Source: Carnegiea gigantea
Lineage: Eukaryota; Streptophyta; Magnoliopsida; Caryophyllales; Cactaceae
DNA length: 64,000 bases
Direction of reading: 5' to 3'
Assembly: GCA_029747015.1 (NCBI GenBank)
Contig: JAKOGI010000447.1
Span: 507,501-571,500 of the forward strand
Numbering within the stretch: the first letter of the stretch is position 1; every line of letters begins with the position of its first letter. The position numbers and the translations under genes are program-made. Shown piece by piece: positions 23,230 to 35,289 of this stretch. Below the pieces are notes generated by a model. The model was not told the DNA's origin, ran no database searches, and saw nothing but the letters and a program-made list of their open reading frames with translations.

Positions 23230-25899
23230 TCTTACTCAATAAAAGGTTGTACTTCCTCGCAATTTCATAACACATAAAGGTGAGCACAATTCCAATCAGC
23301 ATGGGAAAGAACTTTGATATTTGCCTGACCTAATGGCTTTCCTGACTTCATGAAAACCGGTAGTCCTTGATGTTGGTTATCCCTCCCGTCTTCATTCCTT
23401 TCAAGATGATTAATTCAGGACAAGCTTTATTACGCACAAACTCTTTTAAAGTGTGCATGAGCCTAACCACAAGCCAAGAGTTGTGAAGCATAAGCGATAT
23501 AATCCCAAATAATATTTTCATTCATCAAAATCAAAAGAAATAAAAATATCTTCACCTTTCAAATGGGTACATCCCGCAATATTGAACTGGTCCAGCAAGT
23601 TTAGCTTCAGTAGCTAAATGGACAGTCAAGTGTACCATAATGTCAAAAAATGAGGGAACAAAGACATGCTCTAATTTGCAAAGAGTAATAACAATGCTCT
23701 TCTCCAATCTCTCTAATACCTCCACCTTCAATGCCTTTGAGCATAACTGCTTGAAGAATAAAGATAACTCCACCAGAGCATCATACACATCCTTGTCCAA
23801 CTTCCCACGAAAGGCTGGCGCTAGTAAATCTTGCGTAAAAATATGACAATCATGACTCTTTAATGTCCCTGTTATTTTCCCCTCATTAACATTTACACAT
23901 CGACCTATGTTCGATGAGTATCCATCCGGCACTTTTAAGTCAGCTAAAAATTGACAAACATCCTTCCTTTCATTCAAACTTAACTCAAATGTTGCTTTCG
24001 GAATTTCATATTTGTACCAACCTTCTTAGGGTGCAAGCTCTTTCTAATTCCCATTTCAACCAAATCCAAGTGAGATTTCAAGTTATCCTTTGTTTTCCCT
24101 AGTATATTCATAACCGTACCCAATATGCTTTCACAAATATTCTTCTCAATATGCATAACATCTAAATTATGACGCACTAGATTTTTGCTCCAATATGGTA
24201 ATTCAAAGAAGATACTTTTCTTTTCCCAATTATAGACGAATTTTGGTTTTGTTCTCTTCCACTTGCCATCAACCTTCCCAAAATTGATATTTTCAAACTT
24301 GTCAATTTGATCGACGACTTTCTCTCCAGATAGATACTTAGGAGGAGGATCCATTTCCGACGTATTAAAAGATTTCTTGTCATGCCTCCACTTATGATTA
24401 AGCTCCAAAAACCTACGATGACCCATGTAACATTGTTTGTTCCAATGAGGCAAGTACCTCGACCATGTATCTTTATTACAAACAGGACAGGCTAGACATC
24501 CTTTAACTCTCCACCCTGAGAGATTACCATAGGTAGGAAAATCATTGATTGTCCACAACAAAGCAGCATGCAACATAAAATATTTAGCTTTGAAAGCATC
24601 ATAAGTATTTACGCCAACATCCCATAACAATTTTAGCTCATCAATCAATGGTTGTAAGTACACATCAATATCAGTCCCTCGAGCAGTTTTTCCAGGAATG
24701 ATCATATTTAACTTTGTGTATGGCTTTTTCATACACATCCAAGGTGGCAAGTTATAAGGAAACAAAAACACAGGCCAAATGATGTAAGTGGAGTTTATGT
24801 TTGCATATGGGGTAAAGCCATCATTACATAAACCCAATCCCATATTGCGAGCATCTGTAGCAAAATTTGGAAAAGATTCATCAAATGACTTCCAAGCCTT
24901 TGCATCTGCAGGATGTCCCAAAATCCCATCATCGGGACGTTTGTCCTTGTGTCATCGCATGTGGGATGCTGTTTTGGCAAATATAAATAATCTCTGTAAT
25001 CTTGGCATAAGAGGAAAATAACATAATACCTTATAGGGAATATTCCTCCCCTTTTCCTTCTTCTCACTTTCGTCATCACTGTGATCACCCTCCTCCCTCT
25101 TATCCTTCCACCTAGGATTAGCACATTTAGGACATTTTTCTACATGTTCATACTCCTTCCAATAAAGTATACAATCATTCTTACAAGCCTCAATCTTCAC
25201 ATAACTCAATCCCAACTCTCGAGTGTATTTTCTGGCTTCATAAGCATTCTTTGAAAAAGTATTATCAAAATCAAATGCCTTTTTCAAAAACTCAAGTATC
25301 ATTGCAAGTGATTTGTCACTCCACCCACAAAGGCATTTTATATGAAGAAGATGCACCATAAACTCCAACTTGGAAAATCTCTCACAACCAGGAAATAGCT
25401 CTTTCTCAGCATCTCTAACTAGCCTACCAAATTTCGCAAGCAGTTCAGGTGAATCACTAATGTTAGGACCACCTAACCTTTCAAATTCACCCATTATATT
25501 AAAAGCTTTAGTATTTGTCATGTCATGTACCATGGCAAAAGTCTCATCTATATCATCCATGACTCCTGGCTCTATTGGATCAATAGACCCATCTGCATCA
25601 TTATTATCCTCATCACTTTCATGATTATGCTCTTCAACAACACATTTTTCCCCATGAAATTCCCATGGATTGTAGTTTCTTAAGATTCCATCATTCATCA
25701 AATGAAGCAAAACTGTCTTTCTATTTAGATGATTATAATTGTCACAATTAACACAAGGACATCTAATTTTCCCCTCCTTAGCCACATTAGCAAATGCAAA
25801 GTCAAGAAATTCATTAACCCCTTTGATATATTCTCCCTTTTGCCTACATTTATAAGTCTTCCAATTCATCCAATCTCGATCTCTATTCATCTTGTACAT
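23230..25899 (-). pseudogene. TNP2-like CACTA transposase
   Basis: The frame opens at 25899 with a transposase-associated domain: RDRDWM, then CPCVNCDNYNH, with a basic linker. An acidic region (ESDEDNNDADGSID) follows, then IPYKVLCYFPLMPRLQRLF. The TNP2 core (24921-23980) has GHPADAKAW, LGLCNDGFTPY, a CLACPVCNKDT zinc-like motif and HNLDVMHIEKNICE. The DUF4218 part (23977-23552) has KSHDCHIFTQDLLAPAF and MVHLTVHLATEAKLAGPVQY, and DUF4218-like remnants continue to about 23230. The enzyme cuts the CACTA ends. Lesions: a TGA at 24952-24954 where the family has tryptophan, and a frameshift near 24010-24040 that splits the core from DUF4218. Otherwise the frame is open over about 1.9 kb, so inactivation looks recent. 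Confidence 0.92.
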
Positions 25900-27796
25900 T
25901 AAGATATAAAATGATTACTCACCTACATAAAACAAAATTAATGCATTGAAAATTAAAATTCAAAGAACAGGATTTTAGAATCATATATTAGTTTCATTCA
26001 TCAAACCTTCATAGAAAAGCACATTTTATACAATCATAAGCCATGCAAAACTAAATTAAAAAAAAAAGTATATGAAATGTCATTCTGATTGTTTACATTC
26101 ATGATAGAATTGTTAAATAATTTTTTTTGTTATGCTCACTTAATGTTTGGACAATGTAAGTAAGTTTTATTCTTCTTTCATTATACATGGATTATTTTTA
26201 TGTTGGGATGATAATGCATTAGTCAACATTTCTCTGGATTGTGATTCGACTTTTTTTAGCACTTACTTAAGGTACTTGTATTTGCCTCATATACAAATTG
26301 TAGGGATTCAAATTAAGTAATTCATATGCCTTTTGATTATGGTATTTTTGAATTCAGTTCCTTAATAACTAAGAGTGTAATTACCTTAACTCTGGCATAT
26401 TAGGCATAAATAATTACCTTAACTCTGACATTTTTCTGCATTTTCATACTCCTATGCTAAGACCCTCTATTGCCATGTAAGTTTAGCTATACTCATTAAC
26501 TATACACTTTAATTTGTGAGGGACTGATAAGCCATACTAAGACAGATGCAACCTTTGCAATAACCACAGTGAAAACATTAACCTAATTCCCAACAAATCT
26601 CATAAATAATTTACTATTATATCCAAGTGATGATGACCCGAGTGAGTTTTTGTTGACTTACGCTATTTTATTTTGAAGGATTATTTAGAAACTAACTATT
26701 CAACCTTGCCTTTTTATCAGAGAACCCTCAAAGAGGTGAGCAAATCAAAAGTGGGCCAACAGATCATCGGATCTGGACATATAAACACCCTAAACCAGCC
26801 CCACCCTGAAGAAAACAATCCAAAATAAGACAAAGACAACAGCCCCAGCCCCTCCCCCCCACCCCCCAAAAAAAGAAAACAGGAGGGACCAGGGGAAGAA
26901 GAATTGAAGAAACAAGCAAACTATGAAACCTCAAATCTCAAACACTAAACCAAGTTTATTGTTGTCGTTGTTATATTCTTTTAGCCTTCTAATTATTCAG
27001 GCACATCTTCTCCAAACCCCCCCAAAAAAAGAACATGCGCGAGAGAGAGAGAGAGAGGGGAAACGTTAGATACAATATTATAGTCACTGGCTCAAATTGG
27101 ATACGTACAGCTCACTGCTCATATGTAAAATCGGAGGTCATCATCCACCGCCATGTCATGCCTCCCCTGAGCCCCAACGACTCCCCCCCAACCCCTCCCA
27201 AATTAGTACAAACTCCAAATTGATCAGCACCTTCCTGAAATTCCCCCATCCCACTAAGATCTTCCTAAGCGATGCACATCACAGGCAATTGTCAAGCTCA
27301 TCATTAGAAATCCAAATGCTCATCACAAATAACTGCAATGCTCATCAATTATCACTTAATTGCTCATAATTAGAAATGAAGAAATCACGTTGTTCATCAA
27401 TCTTTACAATCGTGTTCATCATAATACCAAATAACGCTCATCATAGGAAAAACAGATGCATAACTCTAAACGATGGTTATCAATCTTCACAATATTAATC
27501 ATCATAACACCAAATAATGCTCATCACAAGAAAAGCACACAAATAACTTTGAACGTCAACAATGGTGGGCAAAAACCATTCACTTTTGATGAATCAGAAA
27601 TGCTCAAAACGAAATTGCAGTCTGGGGTTGGGGGTTCTGAAATCAAAATACACAACCTTGAAAACTAGAAATTGAAGAATGTGATATCAAACCCACCCGA
27701 ATCAACACTGAATCGAGATCTCACAGCAGGAGATAAACACCCAATCACTCCAAGGAGAAGCATAAACGGCAAAACAATAGAAATCTGGAGAGATAC
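25900..27796 (-). other. Upstream (intron/leader) region of the CACTA transposase gene
   Basis: No coding domain is visible. It lies between the first transposase codon and a putative leader exon at 27800-28000. It holds C-rich runs (26842-26865), a (GA)n tract at 27040-27056 and a TGCTCATCA-rich duplicated stretch at 27391-27556. I read it as a large 5' intron, which is inference. Confidence 0.45.
27391..27556. repeat. Tandem duplication, about 83 bp, TGCTCATCA-rich
   Basis: Two adjacent diverged units start TGTTCATCAATCTTTAC and TGGTTATCAATCTTCAC, and share AATACCAAATAACGCTCATCA-like blocks. Single TGCTCATCA words also occur from 27290. It lies within the CACTA element. Confidence 0.6.
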
Positions 27797-27802
27797 TTAC
27801 TG

Positions 27803-28000
27803 GAGCACCGATGAGCAGATGAACGAGACCGAAGACCGGCACCGACGACAGCAAACCGGCACCGACGACAATGGAAGAGCGAGAGAGAGAGTGTGGAAGC
27901 GCGAGAGAGGGAGAAAGGGCGAAGCGCGACAGATGCTTAGGTGAACAGAACTAGTTTCGTGAAGCAGAGATGTCTCGGCCTTTCGCACAGCCAGCATTCA
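27803..28000 (-). promoter_or_regulatory. Putative 5' leader exon and splice donor of the transposase gene
   Basis: On the minus strand a CT-rich, GC-richer stretch runs from about 28000 to 27804 and ends in CCAG|GTAAG-like sequence (CTCCAGTAAGTATC), a good plant splice donor. It lies just inside the right subterminal array, where En/Spm genes start. It may be a non-coding first exon; a 66-codon open frame here has no recognisable domain. Confidence 0.4.
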
Positions 28001-28114
28001 TCTATTTTTTTTCTTTTTTTTTCTTTCCTATGTAAATAAGTAATATTTGATAAGAGGGAAGTATTTATTTTCTACAAAATTATAGCAAAAAGAAAGGAGG
28101 GAATTCTTTTCAAT

Positions 28115-28319
28115 AGATAAAAATTTCCCTCCAAAATTGGCCTCTTTTTGTGAAAAACATAAATACTTTTTGTGGCAATTTTGCCTAATTGCCACAGCAT
28201 ACTCAACCTTTTGTAGTAATATTAGATATGCTACAATTATTTTATTGATTTTAGATTATTGTAGAAAATTGAAATTTGCTACAACTAAATTGCTACAAAA
28301 AACCAAATTTCTTGTAGTG
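28115..28319. repeat. Right subterminal repeat array and terminus of the CACTA element
   Basis: TTTGTGGCAATT, TTGCCACA, TTGTAGTAAT, TGCTACAA and further copies crowd the last 200 bp, ending CTTGTAGTG. They match the left array in sequence and mixed orientation. Confidence 0.88.
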
Positions 28320-28479
28320 ATTCCATTATAGGATCACTCTTTGGCGTTCTCATTCTCTTGACATACTTTCTGTACTATTAATAAAAACTCAAGGGTATAA
28401 TAGTCAAGCCAAATTTATTCTCCAACTTTGATAGTGCTTTTGCAAACTAAAACACCTAGGCGGCGAAAACCCTAGATGT

Positions 28480-29530
28480 GTGGTGGTGGGGGGCAGCGGT
28501 GCCAGGGAGCGACCTGGCAGCACCGTCGATGGGGTCATTGGTGGCGGAAACCTTGGTGCAACCCAGATAGATGGAAACGAGAACCACAGCAGACAAATAC
28601 ATGGTGCTAGCGAGAACCATTTGGCGAGAAGTGTCGAAGAAATGGACCAGTTGAATCGTTCAACGAAAAAAATGAAGCACTTTACATGGGAAACTGTAGA
28701 AATGGGCAAAATGGAGGAGAGCGATTCGGTTGAAAATATGGATGTTAGCTCCCCACGGGTGCCTGAGACACCGGAAGGCGGGGTGACTGGGGCCATGATA
28801 TTCGGGGATGGAATGTCTCATCATGACATGCTCCAAAGGAAAAATCCCAATTTGCACCTAGAGATGTGAGACAATCTAGTGTGGTGCCCTAGAGATTATG
28901 ATGAGGTTTTGGAGGATGACAAACCACCAGAAAAGGAAGATCCTATGTGCCCCACGGTACTAGTAACGGCACAAGAAAAGTGAATGATCTGGGCATCTGG
29001 GAAAGATGCACTGATTGTGAAGTTATTTAATAAAGGAGCGGGCTATATGCAACTAAAAAATAGACTGAAGACTAAGTGGGCACTGAAAGTTGACTTTTCG
29101 CTCATTGACATAGGATTTGATTATTATGTGACTACATTTACCAGTAGGGAGGATTATGAATACGTGCTCATAGATGATCTTTGGATTATAGGCGATAACT
29201 ATCTAGTTATACGGGAATGGGTGCCTAATTTTATACTAGAAGAGGACAAAATCATGAGGTTGATGGCGTGGGTGAGAATAGCAAAATTGGGAGTGGAATA
29301 TTTTAATAAGCATTTCTTGCTCAATAAGATTGGGAAAAAAATTAGAAGGGCGTTAAAGCTAGATAGCACCACATCTAATGTAGAGAGAGGACAATTTTCA
29401 CTCAACGTGTGTTGAGGTAGATCTCACCAAGCCTCTTCTATCAAAATTCCATTTGAATAGGCAGATTTGGAAGATTTAGCATAAGGGATTGAGCATGATT
29501 TGCTTTAATTGTGGAAAGTAGGGGCAGACA
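28480..29530 (+). pseudogene. LINE ORF1: DUF4283 RNA-binding domain and zinc knuckle
   Basis: An N-terminal low-complexity part (28480-28866) is followed, after a stop, by DALIVKLFNKGAGY...LKNRLKTKWALK, then FTSREDYEYVLIDDLWIIG, MAWVRIAKLGVEYFN and NVERGQFSLNV. These are the blocks of DUF4283 in plant LINE ORF1 proteins. The expected zinc knuckle follows at about 29495: MICFNCGK, then a stop where the pattern continues YGH. The protein would bind LINE RNA. It is split by stops at about 28866, 28980 and 29413. Confidence 0.85.
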
Positions 29531-30578
29531 TAGGGAGGACACCCTCTAACAGTTTCTACAAAACAAAATGGGCAAAGAGCAATAATAGCCAACATAAGCT
29601 CAAAATTCTGAGTAGCACCCCTCGAAGGAAGAAGCTATGTATAGAGCCTAGATGATGGTCCACAAGCCTAGGCGGCAGAACACCAAGAAAGGCCAAAATG
29701 CATCTCAAGGCCACACAGGGAATGGGAGCAGGGGAGGCCAGATGGCAGGTGAATAAGAAGGAAATCAAATAGCACAGCCAGAGGTATTGTCACACATAAG
29801 GCAACCAGAAGCAGCTTAGGAAAGTGCAAGTTCTAGGTTTAGAGCTCTTGCTAAGGAAGACACAAAAGAGAATAATAATGGTGTGGAGATGGAACATATG
29901 ATGCAATTGAACCAAGAAGTCGACATACATGACACCTCGAAGAGGGTAGAAGCAAGGGCAGGAGGCCTTATGGAATAGAGAGGTGCACGGAGTGCATAAC
30001 GAAGAGCTTAGGAAAAGTAAAATGTGCCAGAAGATGAAAGTACCTGAAGTGAGACTTGACAAACCATGAGGATACGGGAGCAGATCTGTAAGCCTTTGAC
30101 CATCAGAACTACAGTCAGTGTTAACAAAAGGGAGAGACACAAAGCGACAGTAGAGGCCAGAAATGGTAGGCAAGAGATAGGGGACAAAAGGGCAATCTGG
30201 GGTAAAAAGGGCCCTTGCATCCTTCCTTTGTAATAGGACAGTGACGACTCCACTTCCTATAGAATCGGGGGGGGTTTCCAGGCTCAAGATGGCGGATTAC
30301 ACATCTCTTCCAGTGTTACACACCCTGAGGCATAGTTGATGGAACCCATAGAGGGAGACCTGGAGTGGAAAACACGGCGGGAATTGCAGTGATTGTTAAG
30401 GACGTTAAGGGAGGGATGATAGTGTCACAAGATTCCCAGGTGGAGAACCATGGGGTCCCAGTACCCAATGACCATTAACCCATTGGGGACCGCTTGTAGG
30501 GTTTAGTGATCATGAATCCAAATCCTCATAGAGATAGGCAAGCTCCTCAAAGTCAAAGAGATATCCAGGACATAAGAA

Positions 30579-33500
30579 GTATTGTCTGGAATGTTCGCGG
30601 TGCGGGAAATAGACATTTTTTGAATGAATTCAAGGAGCACATCTAGCTACACAAACCTCAAATTGTAGCTTTGTGGAGACTCATATTAGTGGGATAGAGT
30701 AGAAAAGTTGTATCAGTGGATGACCAATGGTTTCGAAGTGAAGCTCAAGGTTTTCAAGGTGGTATCTAGGTGTTATAGAACTCCCAAGAAGTAGAAATTG
30801 ATATAATTTGCTTGATATAATTTGCTCATAGGACCAATTCATTACAATGTGGGTGGCACAAGGACTTTAAATGCATTGGCTGTTTATAGCAGTATATGCG
30901 AGCTGGCATCAACAACATAAGGAAGTTTTTTGGGTGGATATTCAACAGTTTGGAGCAGCTGTGAGACACCCCTGGCTACTTGCAAGGGATTTTATTGATA
31001 CGATCATCTTGGAAGAGAGAAACCATAGAGGAATTGAAATGCTTAGGCATTATGAGAAGTTCAAACATTGGATTGAGAATAATGGTTCTATTGATTTGGG
31101 CATTTTTTGGTCCTAAGTTTACTTGGATTAGGGGCAACAGTGAGTCATCATAGAAATGTGCCGAGCTAGACCGGGCAGTCTATAGTACTGAGTAGGGAAC
31201 ACGGTTCCAAGAGGGGGCAGTGTAGTATCTATTGCATAGCTACTTCGACCACTTACCTAGATCGATACTCGAGGCTTTGCACCTGTTCCTCGCAGAACGA
31301 AGCCTTTTGATTTTAGGTAGCATGGACCTAGCATCAGGCTTCGAAAAAGCTCTGCATGAGAATTGGACTGAAAACATCATTGTGCCTGCATTACGATCTT
31401 TGTCAGCAACTCTAAATAAATGGAACAAGGAGGTATTTGGAAACCTATTTAGGAGGAAAAGGAAATTATGGGCTCGCATTTAGGGCATTCAGAGCCAGTT
31501 AACCGAGGGCCGAAACCGCTACCGTCTGAAGTTAGAGACTCGCCCGTAAGAGCTTAGGGAATTGTTAGACCAGAGTGAAACCTTTCGGATGCAAAAATCT
31601 AGGGTGGGAGTCATTTGAGATGGTGATAGAAACACTTGATATTTTTGCACTAGCACCGTAACACAGAGAAAATTCAATCAGATTGAAGTGTTATAAGAAG
31701 CTACTGTAAATTAGGTCACAGACCTGGAATTAGTGAGCAATATGGTGCGAGATTTTTTTAGGGGATTATATACATATGATCAACCCAACGATACTTGCCA
31801 GGAAATGATCCAGGACATTACTCACGGAGGAACCGAACCAAGAACTGTCAAGGCCATTTACAACTTGCGACATTGTTAACACTCTCAAGACAATGGATGC
31901 ATTGTAAGCACCAGGACCAAATGGTTTCATGTCTACTTCTTTCAACACTATTGGTGGCGTTAGTTGGTGGCTCGATGTGTGAAACGATTGTTGATATTTT
32001 GGGGGGAAAGGAGATGCCTATAGGGTTAAATGACACATTTATCTCCCTCGTACCAAATATTAGTAACCCACAAATGGTTACACAATTCAGACCAATTGGC
32101 TTATGTAATGTTGTTTATAAGCTAATGACCAAGTGCATTGTGCAATGAATAAAGGTGATTCTACCTGATTTGATCTCCAAACTAAAATCGAGTTTTGTGT
32201 TGGGTCAGCTGATAAGAGATAACATCGTCATTGTGTAAGAAATAATGCATACTATGCGGTCGAAGAAGGGAAAGAAAGGATTGATGGCAATTAAAATTGA
32301 CCTTGAAAAAGCTTATGACAACTCAAATGGTCCTTCATTCAAGAGATGCTTGAGCACATGCAATTACCGCATACTCTAGTGGAGGTTGTTATGTGTTGTG
32401 TGACAACATACTTGCTAAGCATTTTGTGGATTGGAGGACCAACAGAAAGGCTTCGACCAACAAGGGTATTAGGTAAAGTGATCTGATATCCCCATTCCTA
32501 TTTATGGCATGTATGGAAAAACTATCTTAGCTTATTGAGATGGAAGTGTGTAATGGTAGGTTGCTGCCATTCCCGATAAGTCGTAATAGACCCAGGATCT
32601 TGAGTCTCCTGTTTGTAGATGATGTGGCCTTTTTTATGAAGGCATCAATAAAGCAGGCGAAAGTGATCAAAAATTACATGGATCAATTCTATAAGGCCTT
32701 GGATGAGAAGGTTAGTGGTACAAAATCCAATGTCTTTTTCTCCACTAACACAGAGGCCAGCTGGCAGATAGTATCTACAGCGTCCTTGAAATGCCGAGAA
32801 TGGAGGACTTGGGATGCTACTTAGGGGTCCCTACTCTGCATGGTAAGGTCACCCGTAGTACGTACCAAAAGGATATTGAAAGGGTTGACAAGCGACTTGT
32901 ACGATGGAAAAGTAAATATCTATCATTAGCAAGGCGAATCATGTTTATTCACTCTACTATTTATGCGATCCCAGCGTATGTTATACAAATAGCTAGGTTA
33001 ACTAGATCGACTTGCGATGAGGTTGATCGAAAGATTCATAGATTTTTATGGGGTAGAACAAATTTGGAAAGCAAAATTCATCTCGCCCCTTGGATACTTG
33101 TCACGCGGCCGACACATGCGTGTGGGCTCAGCCTTCATTAGCCCTCAATGCCGCCTATTTAATAAAGCTAGGGTGGCAATTGGTGATTGGCCCTGATAGA
33201 TTATGGGCTAGGGTTTTACTTTTTAAATATTACAATGGAAGAGAGTTGTTCCACCCACAAAATTCAACCCTACCCACATGTGCCTCTAACAGGTAGAGGG
33301 GAATCCTCAAGCAACGGCAGTTCATAAGGGAGACGACAGGTATGGCATTGGGGGATGGGCATGCGATGTAGTTCTGGCTCAACCTTTGGGTGAAATCACC
33401 CCCTCCTCATCTTTTCGTCATAATAAGTGCTGTTGACCGAGTTGGAAATATGCATGCACCAAAATTGGAGTGACCAATGGGGTTGGAGTGGGATGAGTTT

Positions 33501-34660
33501 GCAGATCTTCTCCTTCAATCAATCTTGGCGCGAATTACATCAATTGAACTCATGAAGGAAGAGTGTTTGATAATTTCTATGGGATTGGAGACAAAGAAGA
33601 CAAGTTCAAGCTTCAGTCTACTACCAGCATCATTCAAGAAGAACCTGTAACCTTGCGTGAAGAGAGTTGGAGTTGGGTATGGAAGGTCCAAGTCTCCCAA
33701 AGAGTTCGGGCCTTCACATGGTTAGGATTACATGCAAAAATCCTAACCAATGTGAATCACACTAGGCACGGACTGACGGCGGTCCTGAGCAGTCGGGCAT
33801 GTGGGACGGTGCGTGAGACGGAGAATCGCCTCTTGCGCGAGTGCGAAAATGCGATGCTAGTATGGCAGTTTCTTAGTGTCCAAGGCATGAAGTATTTGAC
33901 GTCAGATGCGTATCTGAATATGTGGATTGAGGCTAATGTGAAGGGTTGATACAACGATCCTAATTGGGCTACTAAATTCCTAACCACACAATAGTACCTT
34001 TGGAAGTGGAGGAACACATACTGTTTTGGTAGATTGGAGGATATATCGGAAGATAAGGGGAGTTTTCTGATGGGTTATTTTGGAGATATACTAGATGCGT
34101 TAGGGACCGATAACCCATTCCTAATGCATGAGGACGCTGGGATGAAGGAAGCCTTACTCCGATGGGAAGTCCCTCTAGAAGGATGGGTTTTACTGACCTC
34201 GAAAGGCAATCCGAGAATCACAACAACAGGTGGTGTGATTTGAGGTATCGAGGAGAATTGCTTAGAGGATTTACTGAGAACTTTGGAAAGTGTACACTAG
34301 TCAAAGCGGAGCTCCGAGTGATGCTTCATGGTCTTCGACTAGCTCAAATGATGGGCTTAAAGAAGATTTGATTTTAGGCAGATTCGATGATTGTTGTGGG
34401 GATGCTGAGGGGGAATGGATCTTGGAACCTTATTCACAAGCCGTTCATCATGCAATGCAAAGAGCTAATTGAAAGGAGGAATGGGAAGTTGAAATCTCCC
34501 ACTGCTATAGGGAAGCTAATAGGAAGCTAAATAAACTTGCAAATTTAGGTATAGAAAAACAAGTAGGAGTAGTTTCCTTCGATTCTCTGCCTAAGAAGAT
34601 TTTAGATGTTTTCCATACAGATGTTGTAGGGGCAGCTTGGCCTATAAACGTGAAGTAATA
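30579..34660 (+). pseudogene. LINE ORF2: endonuclease, reverse transcriptase, zf-RVT, RNase H
   Basis: The endonuclease begins SIVWNVRGAGNRHFLNEF at about 30579. Reverse transcriptase blocks include VTQFRPIGLCNVVYKL (about 32080), AIKIDLEKAYD (about 32287) and the active site as LLFVDDVAFF (about 32605). YLGVPTLHGK with the RRIMFIHSTIYAIPAYVIQ thumb region follows (32814-32985). The zf-RVT part spans 33630-33950 (ESWSWVWKVQVSQRVRAFTWL). RNase H starts near 34180 with GNPRITTTGGVI and RGELLRGF. It would nick DNA and copy LINE RNA at the target. There are many stops and frameshifts, so no full frame survives. Confidence 0.88.
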
Positions 34661-34715
34661 ATACAATTTTTGGGGCTTATCCCGTCTTCTGCAACCTCCC
34701 CCCCAAAAAAAAAAA

Positions 34716-35144
34716 CACTATATTATAACATATACTTTTGTCCATCCTGTGTAAGTTGTGAATTCGACACTATCTCTGAGCTGAAAAATCAATCCCATGT
34801 GGCTAAATATCAAGTTAATCCAAGGGGGAAAAGGGGGGGGGGGAGGGGAAGGCTTTCTTCAATTGATGGACATTGCTATAGAATCATAAACTTCGTCATG
34901 CTAACGAACTACGATCACTACTTATAAGCTTTAATTGAGAAAAAAACAAAATCTTGGAGCACCACTCATGTGACAAATGTAGAGTACAATTTAGCTAATT
35001 CATATTCTTATTTTCATCACAATTTTATATATCAATTTTTATTCAACATCTAAATATTCAAATTTATTAACAATATATTAATTTATATGAAAAATATTCA
35101 TCAAAATATAGCACAAACTGTGCAACGCATGGGTATGATGCTAG
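34716..35144 (+). mobile_element. Possible short Helitron-like element
   Basis: The 3' side shows an imperfect hairpin (CTGTGC, loop, GCATGG at about 35118-35132) followed eight bases later by CTAG and then T, the usual Helitron 3' end. The 5' side, CACTATATTATAACATATAC directly after the LINE A tail, only loosely resembles the TCTNTACTATATTA Helitron start. The interior is AT-rich with a poly-G run near 34830-34843. The G run and the weak 5' end make this tentative. Confidence 0.3.
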
Positions 35145-35289
35145 TTGATAGTTGAAACTAGGAAATTCAAAGTAGAGTAATTATTGACATCTTATGCAGA
35201 ACGCAACATATTAATTCCCAAAAATTGTCATAACGACCACAAAAATTAATAGTCTAAGATCTTGAATTTCAAACACTTGATTGCCGTTT

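Larger units (their letters stand above)
20655..28319 (-). mobile_element. En/Spm-type CACTA transposon, near-complete but inactivated
   Basis: The right end, read on the minus strand, is CACTACAAGAAATTTGG, the classic CACTA terminus. The left end is CACAAGAAAATCTAG, the same terminus with three bases (CTA or TAC) lost. A 3-bp duplication, ATT, flanks it at 20652-20654 and 28320-28322. Both ends carry dense TTTGTGGCAA / TTGCTACAA subterminal repeats in both orientations. Inside, on the minus strand, lie a TNP2-type transposase and a TnpA/Transposase_24-type gene. The length of 7.7 kb is normal for an autonomous CACTA element. The mutated left end and the gene lesions argue that this copy is dead. 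Confidence 0.95.
28456..34715 (+). mobile_element. L1-type plant LINE with RNase H, degenerate
   Basis: From a GC-rich start (CTAGGCGGCGAAAACCC) to an 11-base A tail at 34705-34715, the order is ORF1, endonuclease, reverse transcriptase, zf-RVT and RNase H, all on the plus strand. This is a full-length plant L1 layout of about 6.3 kb. Possible target duplications AAAACAC occur at 28449-28455 and 34712-34718. They are short and overlap the A tail, so they are weak. Stops and frameshifts are spread throughout. Confidence 0.9.

Noticed and set aside
27035..27944. Several plus-strand open frames upstream of the CACTA genes
   Set aside because: Low-complexity or repeat-derived; the element's genes are on the minus strand.
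29790..30287. 165-codon minus-strand open frame
   Set aside because: It is antisense to the LINE between ORF1 and the endonuclease and lacks domain features.
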